Assembly (NCBI GenBank): GCA_015057615.1
Contig: SVEA01000102.1
Span: 1-64,000, forward strand
Direction of reading: 5' to 3'
DNA from: Lachnospiraceae bacterium
GTDB lineage: Bacteria; Bacillota; Clostridia; Lachnospirales; Lachnospiraceae
DNA length: 64,000 nt
The position numbers and the translations under genes are program-made. Positions 10,101 to 16,037 of this stretch are shown piece after piece (position 1 is the first letter of the stretch; the number at the start of each line of letters is the position of its first letter). A model generated the notes under the pieces. That model searched no databases. It had not been told where the DNA came from and saw only the letters and a list, made by a program, of their open reading frames with translations.

Positions 10101-10528
10101 GATTTCGATATTATATAACTTCGGATCGTTCTATTCCGTTTGAGCAGGCATATCGTTTCGGCTGGATCAGAAGGCAGGGCCTTATCGCTCAAAGGATGAG
10201 TTATCAGGAATTTCGAAAAGATGTTCCAAAAGTTTATCAGGATCCCAGGGGAGGCAGTTTATTAAAGGTTCATTCGAACCATATTGTAGTTTCCACAATC
10301 CGAGGATCAAAGGACGGAGAGGGGTTTATCATACGTCTTCAGGAAACCGGTGGATATTCCGGAGATATTGAGATATCTTTTGGCGAAAGAAAACTAGCGC
10401 AGTTATTGAAAACGGATCATCAAGAACGTCCAATTGAGAAAATTCACTTCATTCAGAATCATCTTGCTTCTTTCCATCTAAACCCCTGGGAAGTGGCAAC
10501 CTATAAGATAATACTTAGGAAAGCTTAA
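7103..10528 (+). CDS. Divergent GH38 alpha-mannosidase-like protein
   Basis: The protein has an N-terminal beta-rich extension of about 290 residues and then a GH38-like catalytic domain. The Zn-binding HxD motif appears as PHAHTDIGYTHRQWEV (His298, Asp300). The position of the usual nucleophile motif (DxFG) is replaced by VDVASATGSYPAVL. Asp411 there may still be the catalytic/metal Asp, but the surrounding residues differ from the four other GH38 proteins in this window. A C-terminal beta-sandwich region follows. At 1141 aa it is much longer than the ~810-aa paralogues. There is no signal peptide. It is the last gene of the first block and converges on the deoR-type gene with only 21 nt between. 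An alpha-mannosidase activity is plausible but less secure than for the canonical copies. Confidence 0.7.
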   Translation: MEEYRKNNNLIWKIEDMDQLMDTFRNPMPSKDFRVKEKIVEGWPSFHASEADPDGKYMGYNYSIYFEMEDITDSYLHIACIASTPRIPDLKIMVNGVCGNYYPYPAPSKDKEIKPSHALHAAIYNREDSYIYLPASFFHKGMNSMSFIAVDKKPVKKIRNEQAVLRLDRMADACGFHYGALELYKADGSHKQNQCEIFPSVIYVKDNKDRLVEKCFARFDNLNIKRERAEGFIELTWNNTALTIPYSFEVPAFGQVKLPFLLPDGEGAVHYKLEGDLMGSGELKRKRKWNVYTTPHAHTDIGYTHRQWEVAERMCRNIDTALDLFHGDYADSFSYIIDSTWHLEEYLNSRSKEQKEKLIAAVRKGSLGIPFNYADLLTWLPSLEALIHNGDYTASVLEPYGLIADRADIVDVASATGSYPAVLKGSGVKYLLHADNQDRGPFRFNGGLHRHSPFWWKAPDGSKILTWLARMYCELKKVCGSPASKEAAETGLEMWLMDYEREDYIPDAVILYGQEADNTDMDTRTAAFLAEWGKDVVYPKLIPSNGSSFFEYVEQFSDRFKEYSGDEGAYWEDGAASSVLETFAVRQADAGIRCAEILDSLAMFYEPQLRFPFENYQEAWKQVLLYEEHTWGAFLSGSDPDSLLQMDQWAVKSHMASQAIQWKNRLLTQAATRISLMWNNESREIVVYNPYSFPVQGYVTVEFAKGETIYDTKGIEAGWEEISRTKTQVVAKLWVEPIQSFSYRRYLLRKEAFHDLSGKYQESAVQGTASIENRWYTVSIDTESGSITSFYDKELNRELCSGTSFGKVLYARGGEGTTLLGNRPGLSREGAEMIPCFSPVKAVRKISAVGSSIILSGTAVLGNMEVVYTLPNNEKNLCLEYRYEKDETEELEAVYVDLPFHLSECADVLSDSQIGWVDWQKDVLPGACREWLPLQTSILIRDDQCDVQIASPDAFLFTVGTPVKGQWISDLETRGNHIYSYVLNNYWRVNYKGKQGGKIRFRYYITSDRSIPFEQAYRFGWIRRQGLIAQRMSYQEFRKDVPKVYQDPRGGSLLKVHSNHIVVSTIRGSKDGEGFIIRLQETGGYSGDIEISFGERKLAQLLKTDHQERPIEKIHFIQNHLASFHLNPWEVATYKIILRKA

Positions 10529-10549
10529 TCGTCAGCAGCAAAGATTGGA

Positions 10550-11284
10550 TTATGCAAGAATGATATTTGTATATCCCTCCAAGTCCGGGATCGATTTATC
10601 CATAATAATCGTTGTATCTGTCAAAGAGGCAACTTTTATCATGGTTACAACATTATACTTTGATGAATCAATAAGAAAATAAGATTCAGAGGATTTATCC
10701 ATAGCAATACGTTTTATGGTATATTCATTAATATCATGGTTGGTGATTCCGGACTTCTTACTGAATCCATTTGCTCCAAGAAAACATTTATTAAAAAATA
10801 AACCATTCAGTGCTGTTTCCGCTAAAGGTCCAATACAAGAATTCGTTGCTTGTTTTATATTACCTCCGATCATAATACATGGAATTTGGTGTGTAGCTAG
10901 CTGGTTAATATGATAAATTCCATTGGTTATCACAGTTACATTACGGTTAACTAGATAAGGAATCATCTGCAGAGTGGTACTGGATGGATCTAAAAAGATG
11001 ACATCGTTATCTTGAATAAAGGAGCAAGCTTTTAATGCAATTTTGTTTTTTGCTTCCCTATTTAAATTAAGCTTTGCCGAGATACTTAGTTCAATTGATT
11101 TTTTGTTCAGCTGAACACCACCGCCATGTAATAATGTTATTTTACCATACTTTTCCAATTCTCTCAAATCTCTTCTTAAGGTTGAGAAAGATACTTCTAA
11201 ATGTTCTGCTAAAAAGTCCATATAAAGGATATCATTTTCTGTTAATAAATTTATAATCGTTTGTTGCCGAACGGCTGGAATCAT
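10550..11284 (-). CDS. DeoR-family transcriptional regulator
   Basis: At 244 aa it has the two-part DeoR layout. An N-terminal winged helix-turn-helix (MIPAVRQQTIINLL..DFLAEHLEVSFSTLRRDLRELEKYGKITLLHGG) is followed by a DeoR C-terminal effector domain of the sugar-isomerase fold (NREAKNKIALKACSFIQDNDVIFLDPSSTTLQMIPYL, VITNGIYHINQL, MIGGNI). Such domains usually sense phosphorylated sugars. The start ATG follows AGGGGG on the minus strand. It is the only transcription factor in the glycan locus and sits between the first block and the importer. The phased TGAAA arrays at 227, 11639 and 14205 are its most likely operators. Whether it represses or activates cannot be read from the sequence. Confidence 0.88.
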   Translation of the reverse strand: MIPAVRQQTIINLLTENDILYMDFLAEHLEVSFSTLRRDLRELEKYGKITLLHGGGVQLNKKSIELSISAKLNLNREAKNKIALKACSFIQDNDVIFLDPSSTTLQMIPYLVNRNVTVITNGIYHINQLATHQIPCIMIGGNIKQATNSCIGPLAETALNGLFFNKCFLGANGFSKKSGITNHDINEYTIKRIAMDKSSESYFLIDSSKYNVVTMIKVASLTDTTIIMDKSIPDLEGYTNIILA

Positions 11285-11320
11285 GTTAAAACCCCCTTGT
11301 ATATTTCATTTACACATTTT

Positions 11321-11349
11321 AGTATATAATAATTTTTCATAATTGTAAA
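11321..11349 (-). promoter_or_regulatory. Predicted promoter of the deoR-type gene
   Basis: On the minus strand TTTACA (11349-11344), a 17-nt spacer and TATACT (11326-11321) lie 37 nt upstream of the start codon. No clear 10-bp TGAAA array overlaps it, so autoregulation is not evident. Confidence 0.5.
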
Positions 11350-11598
11350 CAAAAAATGATTATATGTGAACTTTAATGATAAAATGCGCCATTTTTTAGT
11401 AATACTTGTAGTTTTTTGTTAGATGCAGTATCGTCCAATCCGGTATATCACTGTAACATAAAATGTTATGGAGTATAAGAAATAGTTAGTATTGATTCAA
11501 TTTGATAACTTACTTGGATGAACCGATTTATGCATTTGGTGTTTTTCACAAGGAACGAAAAAAAGCATATGGAAATGTATTAATAGATTATAAAACTA

Positions 11599-11627
11599 TT
11601 GACTTGCCATCTGAAATATTGTATTAT
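11599..11627 (+). promoter_or_regulatory. Predicted promoter of the sugar importer
   Basis: TTGACT (11599-11604), a 17-nt spacer and TATTAT (11622-11627) form a strong vegetative-type promoter about 160 nt before the first permease gene. The 500-bp intergenic region 11285-11786 also holds the divergent deoR promoter and the phased array at 11639. I see nothing else in it. Confidence 0.6.
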
Positions 11628-11638
11628 ATAGCTATATG

Positions 11639-11682
11639 TGAAAAAAAGTGATACAAAGTGAATTAATATGAATATTTATGAT
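11639..11682 (+). promoter_or_regulatory. 10-bp-phased TGAA direct repeats downstream of importer promoter
   Basis: Starting at 11639 the 10-nt units are TGAAAAAAAG, TGATACAAAG, TGAATTAATA, TGAATATTTA and TGATG. The array begins 11 nt after the -10 box, where a bound repressor would block initiation. The first unit is identical to the first unit at 227. This is the second of three such arrays. Confidence 0.55.
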
Positions 11683-11786
11683 GCATAGATGCAGAAGGGG
11701 GATGGAGCAGACAACAAATCATAGCACAAATTGCATCAGATAGGAGAAGAAAATTTAAAACTCATAGGGTTTAAAGGAGTGTTAAG

Positions 11787-13256
11787 ATGAAAGAAAAAAA
11801 TGACCAAAAAAGCAGTTTGATTTTAATGCCTAAGATAATAACTTTATTATCAATAATTACATTCGCCGTATTGATTATCCCTTATTTTAATCCGGTAAGA
11901 TTTTTACCACAGCTTGGTGACTGGTCCTACCTATATTTCCTTGGTAACTCCATGCAGGTTGATAAACAATTTATAGCGGCTTTCCCGGGTATTCGAGAAT
12001 TTTTTGCAAATAATGCAATTGCTGTTTTTTGCGGGTATTTCATAGGGATATTTACTGTAGCCCAGTTTATTTCGGGATTGTTCATAAGTTCTAAGAAAGC
12101 GAATAAAAGCGCTCGTGGTTTGATGCTGCTGATGATTTTTTCCGCTTTGAACTTTGCTGCTAACCTGATTCTTATTGCAGATATCTGTAGTGCCAATATA
12201 AATGTGGAAAAACTGGGTTATTCGCAATTAGGGATTCGGTATGAGATACCCATAGGCACCGTTGTTTTTATGATGCTGGCACTTACCCAATTCATACTAG
12301 GCAAGATTTACCGCAAAAAATTATTGATTGAAAAAGGTTTATACATAAAGATGACGCATTCGCAAAGAGTGGAAAATGCAAAGGGCTATGCATTTATCGC
12401 CCCCTATATTATTGGTTTTACCTGTTTTACCGCACTTCCGTTGATTTTTTCGTTTTTTAGTTCTTTTACCTATTATAATATTACAGCGGTTCAAAAATGG
12501 TATGGTATAAGAAACTTCACTAATCTTTTCACGAAAGATGAGTATTTCTGGAAGAGCTTATATAACACAGGCTGGTATGTGCTTATCAGTGTTCCTTTGG
12601 CTATCCTATTTGCAATGGCTCTGGCGCTTTTAATGAATATGAAGAGTATAAAGGGACTTCGCTACTTCCGTACGGTGTATTATCTTCCTTCGGTTCTGTC
12701 CGGTGTTGCAGTCTTTCTCTTGTGGCAATGGATTCTTGATCCGACGGCGGGGTTATTAAACAACGGACTTAGCATGCTGGGGATTCAAGGGCCGGCTTGG
12801 CTGTTTGATGCAAAATGGACGAAGCCTTCCTTAGTATTAATGAAATTATGGGGAGTTGGCGGTAATACAATCATTCTTCTTTCGGCACTGCAGTCAGTCC
12901 CTCAGGAATTGTATGATGCCGGCGCTGTCGACGGAGCAACAGGAATGAAAAAGTTTTTACATATTACGTTACCCATGATTTCTCCTACACTTTTCTTTGT
13001 TATAGTAACCGGCGTCAGCGGAGCTTTCCAAGTATTTGATTCTGCTTATATTATGGCAAACGGAACCGGCGGTCCGAATAATTCAATGCTATTTTATAAT
13101 TTGTATCTGTTTAATACGGCAATGAAAGATCAGCAGATGGGATTGGCGAGCGCTATGGCCTGGATATTATTTGCTATCATTATGGTGATTACCGTTATTC
13201 AAATGATTGGCTCCAAAAAATGGGTTTATTATGAAGGAGGCAAGGATAAAAAATGA
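11787..13256 (+). CDS. Sugar ABC transporter permease (MalF/UgpA type) with extra N-terminal membrane domain
   Basis: This is one of two membrane subunits of a carbohydrate importer. Residues ~200-489 form the usual six-helix permease with the EAA loop that contacts the ATPase (ELYDAGAVDGATGMKKFLHITLPMISPTL). The first ~190 residues are unusual: they contain about four hydrophobic segments (near 12-32, 75-97, 108-130 and 150-172) that common permeases of this family, at about 290-310 aa, lack. The start ATG follows AAAGGAG. The gene overlaps the next permease by 4 nt (ATGA), so translation is coupled. No ATP-binding subunit is encoded nearby. A shared MsmK-like ATPase elsewhere in the genome is likely. 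Confidence 0.88.
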   Translation: MKEKNDQKSSLILMPKIITLLSIITFAVLIIPYFNPVRFLPQLGDWSYLYFLGNSMQVDKQFIAAFPGIREFFANNAIAVFCGYFIGIFTVAQFISGLFISSKKANKSARGLMLLMIFSALNFAANLILIADICSANINVEKLGYSQLGIRYEIPIGTVVFMMLALTQFILGKIYRKKLLIEKGLYIKMTHSQRVENAKGYAFIAPYIIGFTCFTALPLIFSFFSSFTYYNITAVQKWYGIRNFTNLFTKDEYFWKSLYNTGWYVLISVPLAILFAMALALLMNMKSIKGLRYFRTVYYLPSVLSGVAVFLLWQWILDPTAGLLNNGLSMLGIQGPAWLFDAKWTKPSLVLMKLWGVGGNTIILLSALQSVPQELYDAGAVDGATGMKKFLHITLPMISPTLFFVIVTGVSGAFQVFDSAYIMANGTGGPNNSMLFYNLYLFNTAMKDQQMGLASAMAWILFAIIMVITVIQMIGSKKWVYYEGGKDKK

Positions 13257-14167
13257 TGGAAGAATCGAAAGTTAAGGTTGAGAATAAAATGAAAAAGAAT
13301 GAGACAAAGAAGAGTAGAAATATAAAATTATCCGAATCAATTCATTTTCGACAAACAGTTACTGGGACAATAGGAACCATCGTCTTACTATTAGGATCCA
13401 TCATAGTACTTTATCCTTTGGCTTGGATGCTCGCAACTGCACTGAAATCAGATGCTGAGGTAATGATTAATCCGTCATTAATACCTTGGAAATTCCATTG
13501 GGAAAACTTTGCGAAGGCATGGAATTCGGCACCTTTTGATATTTATCTAAGGAACACCTTGTTTCTTACGGTATGTAATTTGGTAGGGGTATTGTTATCA
13601 AATACTTTGGTTGCTTATGGATTCGCAAAGATGGAGTTTAAAGGGAAAGATGCGATTTTTATATGTGTACTCGGGACGATGATGATACCAGGAATGGTAA
13701 CGATGATTCCCTCCTATGTATTGTTTTCAAAGATTGGATGGGTAGGCACCTATTTACCTTTAATCGTGCCGGCCTTTACCGGTAGTGCCTATAATATTTT
13801 CCTTTTAAGACAAGCCTTTATGGGTATTAATCAGGCTTATTCCGATGCTGCTAAGATTGAAGGAGCAGGGGAACTAAAGATATTATCCAAAATATATGTA
13901 CCATTGGCACGCCCGGTATTAACAACAATTGCTGTATTCTCCTTTAATGGAACATGGAATGATTATTTTGGACCTATGCTCTATTTAAACGATGAAAAAC
14001 TATATACCTTGCAGTTGGGGCTTCGGACGTTCCGAGGAACAGCGGGTGTGGAATGGCAAAAATTTATGGCAGCTTCGCTTATCGTGTTAATTCCTACGGT
14101 TATTCTTTACTTCTTTATGCAAAAGTATATTATTCAAAGCGTTGCAATCGGTGGGATAAAAGGGTAA
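13253..14167 (+). CDS. Sugar ABC transporter permease (MalG type)
   Basis: This is the second membrane subunit of the carbohydrate importer. After a charged, lysine-rich cytosolic N-terminus of about 40 residues it has six hydrophobic segments. It carries the MalG-type EAA loop AYSDAAKIEGAGELKILSKIYVPLARPVLTT and ends with KYIIQSVAIGGIKG, typical of the family. At 304 aa it is of normal length. It starts within the stop codon of the preceding permease gene. The importer most likely carries oligosaccharides for the intracellular glycosidases encoded downstream. The exact ligand cannot be told from the sequence. Confidence 0.9.
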   Translation: MMEESKVKVENKMKKNETKKSRNIKLSESIHFRQTVTGTIGTIVLLLGSIIVLYPLAWMLATALKSDAEVMINPSLIPWKFHWENFAKAWNSAPFDIYLRNTLFLTVCNLVGVLLSNTLVAYGFAKMEFKGKDAIFICVLGTMMIPGMVTMIPSYVLFSKIGWVGTYLPLIVPAFTGSAYNIFLLRQAFMGINQAYSDAAKIEGAGELKILSKIYVPLARPVLTTIAVFSFNGTWNDYFGPMLYLNDEKLYTLQLGLRTFRGTAGVEWQKFMAASLIVLIPTVILYFFMQKYIIQSVAIGGIKG

Positions 14168-14204
14168 TAACGAACTTCTTTAAAGGACATTTTTACCATA
14201 CAAG

Positions 14205-14246
14205 TGAAAAATGATGAAAAAAAGTGAAAAATAATGAAAATATATG
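14205..14246 (+). promoter_or_regulatory. 10-bp-phased TGAAA direct repeats upstream of binding-protein promoter
   Basis: Four perfect steps are seen from 14205: TGAAAAATGA, TGAAAAAAAG, TGAAAAATAA, TGAAAATATA, then TG at 14245. Units two and three are identical to the first two at 227-246. This is the most regular array of the three. It abuts the -35 box at 14247 on its upstream side, unlike the other two, which lie downstream of the -10. Confidence 0.55.
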
Positions 14247-14275
14247 TTGACAATATGACACATGAAGTATAAAAT
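14247..14275 (+). promoter_or_regulatory. Predicted promoter of the binding-protein gene
   Basis: A consensus TTGACA (14247-14252), a 17-nt spacer and TAAAAT (14270-14275) lie about 100 nt before the solute-binding protein. A separate promoter would allow higher expression of the binding protein than of the permeases, as is common for such importers. Confidence 0.65.
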
Positions 14276-14373
14276 ACACTTATAAAGATGAAAGAAAAGG
14301 TAAAGGAATTATACATATTTAACAACTTATGATTCCGCTATCATTTTCGAATTTTAAAAGGAGGATGTATTTC

Positions 14374-15783
14374 ATGAAGAAAATTAAGAGTTTTATCATG
14401 TTCGGCCTTTGCATGGCGCTATTAAGCTTTGCATTGGTTGGATGCAGCAAAGGTAAGAAAGAAACCGATTCGGATAAGGCAGGAATCGATGCTGAACCGA
14501 CACAGGCAGTTAAGGATGAGAAGGAAGAAAGCAAAGAGGAAACCGGAGATAAGAAACCAGTAACATTACGTTTGTGGGCTCATTGGGGATCCGAACAACG
14601 TCGTCCGACGATTGACAAGATTATTCAAAAATTTAATGAAAAATATGCGGATCAGAAGATTACTGCAGAATATGTATATGTACCTTTTGGCGATATTGAG
14701 ACAAAAATGATTGCTTCCGTAACCGCTGGTAACCCAGCCAATGTAGTTATTTCAGCAATCGAAGATACCAATGTTAAAGCAATGCGTAACCAGGCTATGG
14801 ATATTACTGATTATCTATCCGATGGTGTTGCAGAGAAATTCTATGAAAAATATTGGGATATGGTAACCTATGAGGATAGAGTTTATGCAGTTCCGTTTAA
14901 CACAGATACCCGTTTGGTATTCTACAATAAGACCATGTTTAAGGAAGCCGGGATTAATGTAGAGGATATTAAGACCTGGGACGACATGATCAATGTATGT
15001 AAGAAATTGGATGAGAAGTTTATGGGCAAAGGTGACTATATGCTTGCATTCAATCCGGTACTTGGAAACTTTGGATTTGATACCTTAGCAATTAACAATG
15101 GCGGCGGCAACTTTGATGACCCTATGAATCCAAATCTACCTACAGCAAACAGCAAACAAAACATTGAGACACTGGAGCATATGAAGGTTTATGCGGATAT
15201 GTACGGTCAGGATTTAGTACAGCAGGCTATGGCAGCAAATGCCGGCGGAGCACAGGATCTTTTCCTTTCCGGTAAAGTGGCTATGATTGGACAGGTATGT
15301 AACTATATCGCAACGATTGAAAAATATAATGCTGAAGCTAAGGTTGATTATGGCGTATTTGCTTATCCTGCAGGACCTTCCAATCCTACAGGTGAACCGG
15401 CAGCTTGGGGCGGCGGTTTTGTATGTACCGTACCTTATGGAGCTGAAAATCCACAGGAATCTACGTTGTTAGCTGAATTTATGGCAACGGAGGGTGCAGC
15501 TATCTGGGCACAGGAGCAGAAAGACGTTATGTGCAGTACAGAAGCAAATGAAAATCCGGCAATGGCATCTTCTGTAGGCTGGAAAGAAACAATTGCTCTG
15601 ATGGAGAATACGAATGGAACACGCAGACACCCATATGCACCGAATGCAGGACAATTTATGGCGGAAGCAGTTGACTCCATTGTTAAAAACTATACTGCAA
15701 CCGATGTGGAAGCAGCATTGAATACTGCTCAGGAGCAAATTGAAGCTAAGATAGAAGAAGAAAAATTCATCTTTGGTGAATAA
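14374..15783 (+). CDS. Lipoprotein sugar-binding protein of the ABC importer
   Basis: This is the extracellular solute-binding protein (family 1 type) that delivers ligand to the two permeases. The start is ATG 14374 (469 aa), not the track start, because AAAAGGAGG lies 9 nt upstream. A lipoprotein signal peptide is clear: MKKIKSFIMFGLCMALLSFALVGC, with lipobox LVGC, followed by a charged acidic linker and the mature domain (VTLRLWAHWGSEQRRPTIDKIIQKFNEKY). Family-typical patches include YAVPFNTDTRLVFYNKTMFKEAGI and ESTLLAEFMATEGAAIWAQ. It is the only gene product in the glycan locus with a secretion signal besides the integral membrane proteins, so it defines what enters the cell. A strong terminator follows. 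Confidence 0.9.
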   Translation: MKKIKSFIMFGLCMALLSFALVGCSKGKKETDSDKAGIDAEPTQAVKDEKEESKEETGDKKPVTLRLWAHWGSEQRRPTIDKIIQKFNEKYADQKITAEYVYVPFGDIETKMIASVTAGNPANVVISAIEDTNVKAMRNQAMDITDYLSDGVAEKFYEKYWDMVTYEDRVYAVPFNTDTRLVFYNKTMFKEAGINVEDIKTWDDMINVCKKLDEKFMGKGDYMLAFNPVLGNFGFDTLAINNGGGNFDDPMNPNLPTANSKQNIETLEHMKVYADMYGQDLVQQAMAANAGGAQDLFLSGKVAMIGQVCNYIATIEKYNAEAKVDYGVFAYPAGPSNPTGEPAAWGGGFVCTVPYGAENPQESTLLAEFMATEGAAIWAQEQKDVMCSTEANENPAMASSVGWKETIALMENTNGTRRHPYAPNAGQFMAEAVDSIVKNYTATDVEAALNTAQEQIEAKIEEEKFIFGE

Positions 15784-15899
15784 TTGAAGTTATCTATGCA
15801 GGCACTTTGCGAAGGCAGAATTTCATATCGGTCGGTATTTGTTATTATGAAATAGCATAGCATAAGCTTGTATCAGTAACTTAGCTTCATTGTCTTTGT

Positions 15900-15975
15900 A
15901 AGGCAGTCTGTTTCTTCAACAAGTGATTTGGTTTTACATCTTCACTTGTATGAAAAATAAACAGGCTGCCTTTTT
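15900..15975 (+). terminator. Rho-independent terminator after binding-protein gene
   Basis: AAGGCAGTCTGTTT (15900-15913) pairs with AAACAGGCTGCCTT (15959-15972) as a 14-bp stem with one G-U pair, followed by a T run. An inner stem, CAAGTGA/TCACTTG, extends it. It separates the abundant binding protein from the glycosidase genes, allowing only partial read-through. Confidence 0.8.
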
Positions 15976-16037
15976 ATGTAGGAACCCGCTAAAAAAGATG
16001 TGCAACGATTAAATACAAAATGAGGAGGAAGATTCCC

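Noticed and set aside
14329-14373. Upstream start for the binding protein
   Set aside because: It would place hydrophilic residues before the signal peptide. The AAAAGGAGG box supports ATG 14374.
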